Shown here one piece after another: positions 48,801 to 62,300 of a stretch of 64,000 nucleotides of DNA. Below the pieces are notes generated by a model. The model saw only the letters and a program-made list of their open reading frames with translations, ran no database searches and was not told the DNA's origin. The stretch spans positions 680,001 to 744,000 of the forward strand of contig JASJOG010000043.1 in assembly GCA_030142905.1 (NCBI GenBank). The letters run 5' to 3'. Position numbers and translations under genes: made by a program. Positions within the stretch are counted from its first letter, which is position 1. Every line of letters begins with the position of its first letter. The DNA comes from Heliopora coerulea (Eukaryota > Cnidaria > Anthozoa > Scleralcyonacea > Helioporidae).

Positions 48801-50516
48801 CAACTTTCGAAATAAGAGCAGAATGTGAAAGTTTATTGCATAGAAAGTAGTTTTGCAGTGATTGGAGTGGTTTCTGAGCGAAATTACGTTGAAAATTTGA
48901 GGTGGAAAAATTGGAGCAAAATGTAAAGGGGTTAACCTTTGGTTTTTGACGATTTTTCGACCAATTTTCAACTTTCGAAATAAGAGCAGAATGTGAAAGT
49001 TTATTGCATAGAAAGTAGTTTTGCAGTGATTGGAGTGGTTTCTGAGCGAAATTACGTTGAAAATTTGAGGTGGAAAAATTGGAGCAAAATGTAAAGGGGT
49101 TAACCTTTGGTTTTTGACGATTTTTCGACCAATTTTCAACTTTCGAAATAAGAGCAGAATGTGAAAGTTTATTGCATAGAAAGTAGTTTTGCAGTGATTG
49201 GAGTGGTTTCTGAGCGAAATTACGTTGAAAATTTGAGGTGGAAAAATTGGAGCAAAATGTAAAGGGGTTAACCTTTGGTTTTTGACGATTTTTCGACCAA
49301 TTTTCAACTTTCGAAATAAGAGCAGAATGTGAAAGTTTATTGCATAGAAAGTAGTTTTGCAGTGATTGGAGTGGTTTCTGAGCGAAATTACGTTGAAAAT
49401 TTGATGTGGAAAAATTTGACAAAAATGTAAAGGAGTTAACCTTTGGTTTTTGTGAATTTTTCGATCAATTTTCAACTTTCGAAATAAGAGCAGAATGTGA
49501 AAGTTTATTGCATAGAAAGTAGTTTTGCAGTGATTGGAGTGGTTTCTGAGCGAAATTACGTTGAAAATTTGAGGTGGAAAAATTGGAGCAAAATGTAAAG
49601 GGGTTAACCTTTGGTTTTTGACGATTTTTCGACCAATTTTCAACTTTCGAAATAAGAGCAGAATGTGAAAGTTTATTGCATAGAAAGTAGTTTTGCAGTG
49701 ATTGGAGTGGTTTCTGAGCGAAATTACGTTGAAAATTTGAGGTGGAAAAATTGGACCAAAATGTAAAGGGGTTAACCTTTGGTTTTTGACGATTTTTCGA
49801 CCAATTTGAAATTTTCGAAATAAGAGTAGAATATGAAAGTTTATTGTATAGACAGTAGTTTTGCAGTGATTGGAGTGGTTTTTGAGCGAAATTACTTTGA
49901 AACTTTGAGGTGGAAAAATTTGACCAAAATGTAAAGGGGTTAACCTTTGGTTTTTGACGATTTTTCGACCAATTTTCAACTTTCGAAATAAGAGCAGAAT
50001 GTGAAAGTTTATTGCATAGAAAGTAGTTTCGCAGTGATTGGAGTGGTTTTTGAGCGAAATTACGTTGAAAATTTGAGGTGGAAAAATTTGACCAAAATGT
50101 AAAGGGGTTAACCTTTGGTTTTTGTCAATTTTTCGATCAATTTTCAACTTTCGAAATAAGAGCAGAATGTGAAAGTTTATTGCATAGAAAGTAGTTTTGC
50201 AGTGATTGGAGTGGTTTCTGAGCGAAATTACGTTGAAAATTTGAGGTGGAAAAATTGGAGCAAAATGTAAAGGGGTTAACCTTTGGTTTTTGACGATTTT
50301 TCGACCAATTTTCAACTTTCGAAATAAGAGCAGAATGTGAAAGTTTATTGCATAGAAAGTAGTTTTGCAGTGATTGGAGTGGTTTCTGAGCGAAATTACG
50401 TTGAAAATTTGAGGTGGAAAAATTGGACCAAAATGTAAAGGGGTTAACCTTTGGTTTTGGACGATTTTTCGACCAATTTTCAACTTTCGAAATAAGTGCA
50501 GAATATGAAAGTTTAT
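33843..50516. repeat. 168-bp satellite array, about 99 tandem copies
   Basis: AAAGGGGTTAACCTTTGG recurs every 168 bp (33974, 34142, 34310 and so on). Two variant classes differ at linked sites. Class 1 has GATTGGAGTGGTTTCTGAG, GTTGAAAATTTGAGG and ATTGGAGCAAAAT or ATTGGACCAAAAT. Class 2 has GATTTCAGTGGTTTTTGAG, GTCGAAAATTTTAGG and ATTTGACCAAAAT. Class 1 dominates both flanks (to about 38.6 kb and from about 48.0 kb); class 2 fills the middle almost without variation. Single departures include an extra C at about 42470 and T-to-C near 42807. Because 168 is a multiple of three, class 1 units leave long open frames on the minus strand, but class 2 puts a stop in each unit, so it is not coding. 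Confidence 0.98.
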
Positions 50517-53500
50517 TGAGAATTGGAATTCCCCTGGGATTTATTACACCAATTTAAAAATGGAATTTTGATAGATTTGGACTTGGGAAAATAAATCCCA
50601 TGGGAATTTGAATTCTCCTGGGATTTATTACACCAATTGAAAAATGGAATTTTGGTCGGTTTTGACTTGGGAAAATAAATCACATGGGAATTGGAATTCC
50701 CTTGGGAATTAACTAGTTTTTCACTTTTCGCTTAAATTCCTTTGGAAATTGGAATTCCCCTGGGATTTATTATACCAACTGAAAAATTGAATTTTGGTCG
50801 GTTTTGACTTGGGAAAATAAATTCCATGGGAATTGGAATTCTCTTGGGAATTAACTAATTTTTCACTTTTCACTTTAATTCGTTTGGGAATTGGAATTCC
50901 AGTGGGATTTATTACACGAACTGAAAAATTGGATTTTGGTCAGTTTTGACATGGGAAAATATATCCCATGGGAATTGGAATTCCCTTGGGAATTAAGTAA
51001 TTTTTCACTTTTCACTTTAATTCCATTGGGGATTGGAATTCCCCTGGGATTTATTACACGAACTGAAAAACGGAATTTTGGTCGGTTTTGACTTGGGAAA
51101 ATAAATCCCTTGAGAATTGGAATTCCCGTGGGAATTAACTAATTTTTCACTTTTCACTTTAATTCCTTTGGGAATTGGAATTCCCCTGGGATTTACTACA
51201 CGAACTGAAAAATGGAATTTTGGTCGGTTTTGACTTGGGAAAATAAATCCCATGGGAATTGGAATTCTCTTGGAAATTTACTAATTTTTCACATTTCACT
51301 TTAATTCCTCCTTTGGGAATTGGAATTCCTGTGGGATTTATTACACGAACTGAAAAATTGAATTTTGATCAGTTTTGACATGGGAAAATAAATCCCATGG
51401 GAATTGGAATTCTCTTGGGGATTAACTAATTTTTCTCTTTTCACTTTAATTCGTTTGGGAATTGGAATTCCAGTGGGATTTATTACACGAACTGAAAAAT
51501 TGGATTTTGGTCAGTTTTGACATGGGAAAATAAATCCCATGGGAATTGGAATTCCCGTGGGATTTATTACACGAACTGAAAAACGGAATTTTGGTCGGTT
51601 TTGACTTGGGAAAATAAATCCCTTGAGAATTGGAATTCCCGTGGGAATTAACTAATTTTTCACTTTTCACTTTAATTCCTTTGGGAATTGGAATTCCCCT
51701 GGGATTTACTACACGAACTGAAAAATGGAATTTTGGTCGGTTTTGACTTGGGAAAATAAATCCCATGGGAATTGGAATTCTCTTGGAAATTTACTAATTT
51801 TTCACATTTCACTTTAATTCCTCCTTTGGGAATTGGAATTCCTGTGGGATTTATTACACGAAGTGAAAAATTGAATTTTGATCAGTTTTGACATGGGAAA
51901 ATAAATCCCATGGGAATTGGAATTCTCTTGGGAATTAACCAATTTTTCTCTTTTCACTTTAATTCGTTTGGGAATTGGAATTCCAGTGGGATTTATTACA
52001 CGAACTGAAAAATTGGATTTTGGTCAGTTTTGACATGGGAAAATAAATCCCATGGGAATTGGAATTCCCATGGGAATTGGAATTCCCTTGGGAATTAAGT
52101 AATTTTTCACTTTTCACTTTAATTCCATTGGGGATTGGAATTCCCCTGGGATTTATTACACGAACTGAAAAACGGAATTTTGGTCGGTTTTGACTTGGGA
52201 AAATAAATCCCTTGAGAATTGGAATTCCCGTGGGAATTAACTAATTTTTCACTTTTCACTTTAATTCCTTTGGGAATTGGAATTCCCCTGGGATTTACTA
52301 CACGAACTGAAAAATGGAATTTTGGTCGGTTTTGACTTGGGAAAATAAATCCCATGGGAATTGGAATTCTCTTGGAAATTTACTAATTTTTCACATTTCA
52401 CTTTAATTCCTCCTTTGGGAATTGGAATTCCTGTGGGATTTATTACACGAACTGAAAAATTGAATTTTGATCAGTTTTGACATGGGAAAATAAATCCCAT
52501 GGGAATTGGAATTCTCTTGGGAATTAACTAATTTTTCTCTTTTCACTTTAATTCGTTTGGGAATTGGAATTCCAGTGGGATTTATTACACGAACTGAAAA
52601 ATTGAATTTTGGTCAGTTTTGACATGGGAAAATAAATCCCATGGGAATTGGAATTCCCATGGGAATTGGAATTCCCTTGGGAATTAAGTAATTTTTCACT
52701 TTTCACTTTAATTCCATTGGGGATTGGAATTCCCCTGGGATTTATTACACGAACTGAAAAACGGAATTTTGCTCGGTTTTGACTTGGGAAAATAAATCCC
52801 TTGAGAATTGGAATTCTCTTGGAAATTTACTAATTTTTCACATTTCACTTTAATTCCTCCTTTGGGAATTGGAATTCCCGTGGGATTTATTACACGAACT
52901 GAAAAATTGAATTTTGATCAGTTTTGACATCGGAAAATAAATCCCATGGGAATTGGAATTCTCTTGGAAATTTACTAATTTTTCACATTTCACTTTAATT
53001 CCTCCTTTGGGAATTGGAATTCCCGTGGGATTTATTACACGAACTGAAAAATTGAATTTTGATCAGTTTTGACATGGGAAAATAAATCCCATGGGAATTG
53101 GTATTCTCTTGGGAATTAACTAATTTTTCTCTTTTCACTTTAATTCCTCCTTTGGGAATTGGAATTCCAGTGGGATTTATTACACGAACTGAAAAATTGG
53201 ATTTTGGTCAGTTTTGACATGGGAAAATAAATCCCATGGGAATTGGAATTCCCTTGGGAATTAAGTAATTTTTCACTTTTCACTTTAATTCCATTGGGGA
53301 TTGGAATTCCCCTGGGATTTATTACACGAACTGAAAAACGGAACTTTGGTCGGTTTTGACTTGGGAAAATAAATCCCATGGGAATTGGAATTCTCTTGGA
53401 AATTTACTAATTTTTCTCTTTTCACTTTAATTCCTCCTTTGGGAATTGGAATTCCAGTGGGATTTATTACACGAACTGAAAAATTGGATTTTGGTCAGTT

Positions 53501-55870
53501 TTGACATGGGAAAATAAATCCCATGGGAATTGGAATTCCCTTGGGAATTAAGTAATTTTTCACTTTTCACTTTAATTCCATTGGGGATTGGAATTCCCCT
53601 GGGATTTATTACACGAACTGAAAAATGGAATTTTGGTCGGTTTTGACTTGGGAAAATAAATCCCATGGGAATTGGAATTCTCTTGGAAATTTACTAATTT
53701 TTCACTTTTCACTTTAATTCCTCCTTTGGGAATTGGAATTCCCCTGGGATTTACTACACGAACTGAAAAATTGAATTTTGGTCGGTTTTGACTTGGGAAA
53801 ATAAATCGCTTTGGAATTGGAATTCTCTTGGGAATTAACTAACTTTTCGGTTTAATTCCTTTGGGAATTGAAATTCCCCTGGGATTTATTACACCAACTG
53901 AAAAATGGAAGTTTGGTTGGTTTTGACCTGGGAAAATAAATCGCATGGGAATTGGAATTCTCTCGGGAATTAACTAATTTTTCACTTTAATTCCCTTGGG
54001 AATTGAAATTCCCCTGGGATTTATTACACCAACTGAAAAATGGAATTTTGGTCGGTTTTGACTTGGGAAAATAAATCCCATGGGAATTGGAATTCCCTTG
54101 GGAATTAACTAATTTTTCACTGTTCACTTTAATTCGTTTGGGAATTGGAATTCCCCTGGGATTTATTACACGAACTGAAAAATTGGATTTTGGTCAGTTT
54201 TGACATGGGAAAATAAATCCCATGGGAATTGGAATTCCCATGGGAATTGGAATTCCCTTGGGAATTAAGTAATTTTTCACTTTTCACTTTAATTCCATTG
54301 GGGATTGGAATTCCCCTGGGATTTATTACACGAACTGAAAAACGGAATTTTGGTCGGTTTTGACTTGGGAAAATAAATCCCTTGAGAATTGGAATTCCCT
54401 TGGGAATTAACTAATTTTTCACTTTTCACTTTAATTCCTTTGGGAATTGGAATTCCCCTGGGATTTATTACACGAACTGAAAAATGGAATTTTGGTCGGT
54501 TTTGACTTGGGAAAATAAATCCCATGGGAATTGGAATTCTCTTGGAAATTTACTAATTTTTCACATTTCACTTTAATTCCTCCTTTGGGAATTGGAATTC
54601 CTGTGGGATTTATTACACGAACTGAAAAATTGAATTTTGATCAGTTTTGACATGGGAAAATAAATCCCATGGGAATTGGAATTCTCTTGGGAATTAACTA
54701 ATTTTTCTCTTTTCACTTTAATTCGTTTGGGAATTGGAATTCCAGTGGGATTTATTACACGAACTGAAAAATTGGAATTTTGGTCAGTTTTGACATGGGA
54801 AAATAAATCCCATGGGAATTGGAATTCCCATGGGAATTGGAATTCCCTTGGGAATTAAGTAATTTTTCACTTTTCACTTTAATTCCATTGGGGATTGGAA
54901 TTCCCCTGGGATTTATTACACGAACTGAAAAACGGAATTTTGCTCGGTTTTGACTTGGGAAAATAAATCCCTTGAGAATTGGAATTCTCTTGGAAATTTA
55001 CTAATTTTTCACATTTCACTTTAATTCCTCCTTTGGGAATTGGAATTCCCGTGGGATTTATTACACGAACTGAAAAATTGAATTTTGGTCGGTTTTGACT
55101 TGGGAAAATAAATCCCATGGGAATTGGAATTCTCTTGAAAATTTACTAATTTTTCACTTTCCACTTTAATTCCTCCTTTGGGAATTGGAATTCCCGTGGG
55201 ATTTATTACACGAACTGAAAAATTGAATTTTGGTCGGTTTTGACTTGGGAAAATAAATCCCATGGGAATTGGAATTCTCTTGGGAATTAACTAATTTTTC
55301 TCTTTTCACTTTAATTCCTCCTTTGGGAATTGGAATTCCAGTGGGATTTATTACACGAACTGAAAAATTGAATTTTGGTCGGTTTTGACTTGGGAAAATA
55401 AATCCCATGGGAATTGGAATTCTCTTGGGAATTAACTAATTTTTCTCTTTTCACTTTAATTCCTCCTTTGGGAATTGGAATTCCAGTGGGATTTATTACA
55501 CGAACTGAAAAATTGAATTTTGGTCGGTTTTGACTTGGGAAAATAAATCCCATGGAAATTGGAATTCTCTTGGGAATTAACTAATTTTTCTCTTTTCACT
55601 TTAATTCCTCCTTTGGGAATTGGAATTCCAGTGGAATTTATTACACGAACTGAAAAATTGAATTTTGATCAGTTTTGACATGGGAAAATAAATCCCATGG
55701 GAATTGGAATTCTCTTGGGAATTAACTAATTTTTCACTTTTGACTTTAATTCGTTTGGGATATGGAATTTCCCTGGGATTTATTACACGAACTGAAAAAT
55801 CGAATTTTGGGCGATTTGGACTTTGGAAAATATATCCTATGGGAATTGGAATTCCCCTGGGAGTTAACCA
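50517..55870. repeat. ~145-bp GGAATTCC-rich satellite array with higher-order repeats
   Basis: Units contain TTGGGAATTGGAATTCC, GGGATTTATTACACGAACTG, GTTTTGACTTGGGAAAATAA, ATCCCATGGGAATTGG and TAATTTTTCACTTTTCACTT. The clearest stretch (55.1-55.6 kb) has a 145-bp period; some units lack or double an 18-bp CCCATGGGAATTGGAATT block. A marked unit with AAAACGGAATTTT and CCCTTGAGAATTGG recurs at about 51065, 51580, 52166, 52760, 54346 and 54935, giving higher-order units of about 515-595 bp. Many GGAATTCC and CCCATGGG palindromes are present. Short open frames here are by-products of the period. Confidence 0.95.
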
Positions 55871-56342
55871 ATAAGACGTTGGTTGATCAGTATAAAGAGT
55901 TGGATGGCTTAACAAAGTCATGATAGGCCACTGGATTAGAGATGTAATCACATTGCAAGAAGGAAAGACAGTAGCTAATCTTTTGTGCAACCTCACTGGC
56001 GCGGCAATTCGTCGTTGGAACTTATCCGTATGTGTATGAAAACGAAGCATAACATAATTACCGATTTCAGGATCATCTTCAGAGATAAACATGAAGAGAA
56101 ACTTTTCATGAGATTATTAATTAATAATTCAAAGCGTTTTAAAAACCGAGAATATTTCTTAAGGTATTACCTGCACATATTCTAAAACTCATTAATATTT
56201 TAAAGGAAATTATATATACAAACTATTTTTAGAAAATTCAGTAATTCCAATGTCATTTGAATAAAATATCGTTCTACCTTCGCTTGGTACCTTGCAGGGA
56301 GAAAGACTGACTTCCCGCACGGAATGCCGGTCTTTTTCCAAC
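55871..56342. other. Spacer and probable 3' UTR of the adaptor gene
   Basis: Non-repetitive sequence between the satellite and the stop codon of the minus-strand adaptor gene. An open minus-strand frame here has no stop before running into the satellite and is not taken as coding. No canonical minus-strand AATAAA was seen. Confidence 0.5.
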
Positions 56343-59300
56343 TTAGTTCTTTCTAACGCAAGGATGGGTAAGCTGTGTTTTTCCCCCCGCACTGAACTCG
56401 ATATCATTTCTTTTAAAGTGTTCGACTAATTCTATAATGGTTGAGAATTTCTGGAAAAAAAAAAAAAGTATTTCAAAAATTATAGTTTTGTTTTGTCATA
56501 AAGATTTAAAATATAGTAACAATGATACTGCTACTACTACTAATAATAATTATGAGGAGAAGAAGAAGAAGAAGAAGAAGAAGAAGAAAGAGAAGAAGAA
56601 AGAAAAAAAAGAAAAAAGAAAGAGAAAAAAATGGAAAACAAAAATTATTACAACGACAACAATAACACGATTTTAATAATAAAAATAAAACAAAGATAAA
56701 AGACATCGACGCAGTCCAACAGCAATACAACCTCAGATCAAAATAAAGCACAGGTTAATCATATACTGCTATAGCACCACATCAGGATATTACAGCTGAT
56801 GACATCAGCATGCAAGTTAATAAATTCACAAGACATATGTAATAACAAATCGGCAAATCTATGACGACCTTAAAGGATCCGATACTGAAGGTACTGTGCT
56901 GCTCTCAAAATTATAAAAATATACATCCATAAAAAGGTCACGAACTCGCACAACGAAACCCAACAAAACCATTCCAAAATACATAATTCCCAGCAGTTGA
57001 ACATTTATGAAGATATTTAACACTTACAACAGTTCCACTATCCCCCAGTCGATATAGTCCGTTTTCATAAGGTATACTAGAAAGAAAATGCAGATCAGAA
57101 GATCAGATTGGAGGTTAAAACCAAAGTCCGCAAGGTATTTTATCTGTAGCAGAAGCTTTCCAAATTATGTAATCTCACTGACACACGTTTTCGGATAATC
57201 GACATGTGAAGTAACAAGACCTCAATACTTTGTGTTTTCCAAGGTTTATGCACTCACAAGTCAGTGCAACCATGAACCTCTAGCTATGTCTACACTTGAA
57301 CTACTATTATTTTTATGAGCAGAATATGACACTTTATAAGTAACATATGTCATTTCACAAGTTGCATATGGAACTTTATAACGATGACACACGTTATGAC
57401 ACTGTAAACTTACTTGAGATGCCTGATGTCAGATTTATAAGAAAGTGACATTATATATTTTCCTGCATCTCTTGTGCTTCTGCGAACAAGATAGGCGCCG
57501 TCCTGTGAAAAAAAAAGTCGACTTGATAGCGTGGCAATTCCTTGATTTCTCACTATGGTGCTGAGAAATGGTGGGTTAAAGCCATAAGTTCTAGGAGTTT
57601 CTGAGCTCCAAAACGTGGGGAAAATCTTTTGTAACCTTGACATAAAGTCAAGGTTACATGTGTGTAACCTGTTGACCAGAGAGTCACTCTGGGCATTGAG
57701 CTTCATGGACTAAGATAGTGAGTCCAGGTTACCAGTGAGACACTCTTGCCACTGAACTACATTGAATGAGATGGTGAGCAAAGGTTAGCTATGTGTAAAA
57801 CTTTTATCCTGATAACCAGTGAGACGCTCCAACCAATAGGCTACAAGGACTCAGTGATCAAAGGTTTGTTTCCAACCTGTAACCAGCTCCCACCCCCAAC
57901 CTTTAGATGACTAGTAACACTCTCTGGTACCTAAGCTATAAGAACTAAGATGGTAAACAAAAGTTCCAGCACAAGATTGTTACTTACGCTGCAAGTGAAT
58001 AGTGCTATGTTCAAGATAGCGTTTAATATGATAAGATGCATAATAAGTGATTATTGTTCGCTAAAACTCAGGTCTTTGACAAGGATGATCCATAAATTAC
58101 TCACCCGCTTTGGTCTTTTGAGTGCTTCTGAAATTGCCTCCTTCGTAATTGATCCGTGAAACCATGGTTGTTCATGCAGGATTTGCTCCTTTGTCTGTAA
58201 ACATACGAGCAATCCGCTTATGAAATGCACTAGATTTTGAAGGACTTGCATCAATGTTATAACAGGGTGTTAAACATTACGACTTCACTTGCCTTATGGG
58301 GTGACTTGCTGGGAGATTCTATAAATATGGACACAGATCAATTAAGTTAAAGTTTTCAAAAAAGAATTTTTGCTACAGACATAGTGAGTAAAAAGGTGGA
58401 CAAAATAATCACTCTTCAAGAAAAGCTACCGACAAGGCAATTGTATTCACAACGTTTGGTAGTCCAACACGTAGGTTAACCAGCTGAAATACATCCAATC
58501 TGCAAACCTTAATGGCAACCTAGATGCACTTTTACTAAGTGATTGGGATGCAAAGTACACATTACTCATAAACTGAAAGTGAGGTCCGTACGAGAAAGTT
58601 TTTAACTGACGTTTTCGTACAGACCGAGCGACAAAGAAGTGAGGTCTGTGCGCAAAAAACGAATCTGACCTGTTCACTTTGAAATTACCTGGGAAATTTT
58701 CCCGCCAAAATATGTCGGTCAGGTCAGTACGTAAAGCTAATTGGACGGCTAGAGGGCCAATCAGCAGGCGTTATTTTGCGTACAGACCTCATATCAAGCT
58801 CATCCATGTAATAAATTTTCCTTATTGGGAGACGAGATCACTTGACAGTTAAGCAATTCACCAATGGGAACATTTTTAAGTCCGTCCTGATCTGAACCTA
58901 TCGTACCTCATCTCATCCTAACACATTTCACCTCAAGCCGTCTTACACCACCTACCTCGCCCCATCCAACCTCACCTCAACTCACTTAAACCTCACCTCT
59001 TTTCACCCCACCTCACTTTAACTCACTCCATCTCATCACACTTCTCTTGTCCTCACTTTCACTCCACTTCATTCCACTCCACTCAACTCGTCTCTGCACT
59101 TCATTCCACTCCACTCCACTCAACGTCTCTACACTTCACTCCATTCCACTCGACGTCTCTGCACTTCACTACATTACACTCCACTTCACACAACGTCTCT
59201 AAACGTCACTCCATTCCACTCCATTTCAATTAAACGCCATTCACTTTGAAACCATTACCAACCGACAACCTAAAGAAATATTAGTAGGAAACATACTCCG

Positions 59301-62300
59301 AAGAATACCATTTTGTAAACTCAATATTCGAGCTAGTAGATATTAGTTTCGTCTTGTCTATTAGCTCGAATATTGAGTTTCCAAAATGGTATTCTTCGGA
59401 GTATGTTTCTTACTCCATTCACTTGGTCAAAGAATAAAAATTAAGAAATTTCAAACCTTGTTTTTTTGGCGGTCGAGCAGATATAGGAATCCTATAACGA
59501 AGAATATTTAAATAAATTTAGGAATGTTTGAATGTGGTGGTTTTTGCTAATTCCATGTAAGTCTTATATCTTGGGTATGAGTACTTGGCAAGAACGGCAG
59601 AGATGTAGGTCGTTGGTCACAGTGAAAACTGTGACCGTGACGTCAGTCATTACGATGTCAATTTTGACATCGTAATGACTGACGGTCTGTTACGATCGTT
59701 TTGTTTTGTTTTGTCTGTTACGATCGTTTTATGTTTTGACATCGGTCTGTTACGATGTCAATTTTGACATCGTAACAGACCGTGAGGTCATTCGTAATTT
59801 TTTGATAATTAAATTGAGTAACAGCTTGCTTACCCGTTGGTTGGAGGTGGCGAAAGGTTTGTCTGAAACAGAGGAAAGGGATTAAATATGAAGAACCTTT
59901 GTTTAACACAATCCCACACTGAATACTCACACAATCCCATCCAAAAGAATCTGAAACAGCAGCTGGGTTAAGTTAAAGATATCCGAAATGAGAACGCGAT
60001 ACCAAGAAGTTTAAAATGTACATTTTTTTAAACGGCGCTACACGTAAATAAACGACACAACACGTAAACAAACGACTCTAAACGTAAACAAACGACGCTA
60101 TACGTCAATAAACAACACTACACGTCAAACAAAACACGTGTTTTCTGATGAACGCGGCAACCACACATAGACCTACCTCCTTGGAAGACGGAGTACTCTG
60201 AGGTGGCTGGGCTGGCTGTTTGCGAGGAGGTAAAGGAGGATCAGCGGGGACAGTAGGCGTACTGCCGGACCTTTTACAAAATAAACATTAAATAATTCAG
60301 GGAATATTTGGCATATTTAGTCTCGATCAAAAGAAATGAGGCTTATAATTTATATTTGAAGACTTAAGTGGGACCGACTGAAAAAAAAAAACACTGCTCA
60401 ATGGCCTCTTTCTGGGAATTGAATTCGCGACTCTGCGAATCTAGAGCAGTGTTCTGCCAACTGAGGTGCGCCGAACGCTTGGTCACTAATTCTGTCTTTA
60501 TAATGGTGGTAATGGCGGCGAATAAATGTATCTCTATGGCACGTTTGCCCTCAATCACATTTCAATGGAAAAAGACCACTAGTAGTTTGACTCCGACCTG
60601 CGCTGATAGGTCTTTTATTTTTCACTTTGGCTTTGATTTCAACTGGCAAAAGAAGACCTCTGAGCATGAAAGACTTAAATCCTTTCAAGCAACTTTCCCT
60701 AGACCCGATAGGTCTTTGCTTTGTCTAACGCCAGATGATACTACTCAGCAAAGGAAGACCTCCGGACATGAAAGATTTACATCCTCTCAATCGTTTCCTT
60801 TCCCGATAGGTCTTTTATTATTGTACTTCGATCAACTACACCAGATAATTCACCGGGCTGGAAAAGACCTCAGGGCAGGAAAGAGCTAGGTCCATCAGAA
60901 TAAACGAAGCTTACAAGGTTTCTTTACAAATGTCAAATCTCACATCTATACAAAGTTTGCCGACATCTTTTTTTACCTGCTCGGTCTTGAATCCACGAGA
61001 TCTGACACTGGTGGTCGGGGGGGAAGAACGGGCATTTTGGACTTCGGATTTTCATTTGGAGCTCTTTTAGTTTCATGTCCTTCAGGATTATCTGGTCGAG
61101 GTTTAGAGGGAAGTTTCCGGTTTTCGGAACTTGGAGCAGGCTTAGGACGAATTTGGTTTCTTTCTTGAACAGATGGAGCAGCGTTTGGTCGTGAGGTTCT
61201 GTTTTCGACAGTACCAGACTTTTCAGCAGGGGAACGCTGGTTATCCGGTTTCCGGGGGATGTCCGGTGCACGTTTTGTTGCCAAACCTGGAAACGTGGGA
61301 GGTGGTTCGCGGTTTGAACGTCGCCTGAAGATATTTTGGCCAAACTTTTTAGGAAGATTCATTTTGGGTTGCGGGGGAGGACTTTCCTCTGTTAGGGAAC
61401 AAGAAGCGGAAATGATGAACAAGCCGAGATTTTGAGCACAGCTCAAGATAAAATTGCTGTCATTGAGATACCGATTTAAAACCTGGTTTAAAACAGGATA
61501 TCACTGCAGAACTAAATCGTCAACATTGAAAAATATTAGAAAAAAAAGAGAAGCGAAGCACAAGCATGGTTTTTTTTATCGAGTTACTCACAAGCAGCTA
61601 CAATCATTCGTCAAATGAAATCTATCAACTGCTACTTTACTGTACAGCAGTAAAAAGTAAGAAAGGCTGAAGAAAAGGAAGAGAGAAAGGAAGAAAGAAA
61701 GAAAGGAAAGAAAAAAGAAAGAACAAATGGAAGGAAGGAAGAAAGGAGGAAAGAAAGAAAGAAAAAAGAAAGAAAAAAGAAAGGAAAAGAAGAAAGAAAG
61801 AAAAGGAAGAAAAAAAGAAAAAGAAAGGAAGAAAGAAAGATAGAAGGAAAGGAAGGAAGAAAGAGAGAGACAAAGAAAGAAAAAGAGAAAGAAAGAGAAC
61901 GGACAAAAAACGCGAAAGTAAAAAAGAAATAAAGAGAAGGGAAGAAAGAGTAAAAAAGAGAAAGAAAGAAATAGAAGAAAGAAGGAAGGAAAGCAAGCAA
62001 GCAAGCAAGCAAGCAATAAAGAAAGAAACAAAGGAAGAAGATTGAAGAAGTTACGGCGACAAGTCAGAAAACGGGAGGCCAAACAAATGTACACTTACTT
62101 GTTGGTTCAGGATTTGCTGGAATTTCGTAATCCTCTTGGACTATCTAAACAATTCCATTTAAACGTTATTGATCAGAAAACAACTGTATTGCTTACAAGT
62201 TAAAAATCTAAAAATCTCTCGTAATGAACTGCAGGTACGATTTTCAATTTCCAAACTGTGAAAGAACATCACACAAGTAATTGAACTGTATCCTCAATCT

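Noticed and set aside
33843..55870. CRISPR array
   Set aside because: The repeats are directly adjacent 168-bp and 145-bp satellite units with no unique spacers, in a eukaryotic genome.
55601..56092. Minus-strand frame whose FPSCNVITSLIQWPI first looked like the end of an SH2 domain
   Set aside because: It needs the wrong splice phase and has no stop before the satellite. The exon at 56343-56450 has the right phase, a strong pyrimidine tract, the expected motif and a stop.
60368..60889. 173-codon plus-strand frame as a gene
   Set aside because: It spans a tRNA-like SINE piece and three tandem ~100-bp repeats inside a minus-strand intron.
61588..62094. F/L/S-rich minus-strand frame resembling a membrane protein
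   Set aside because: It is the complement of a GAAA polypurine tract inside an intron of the adaptor gene.
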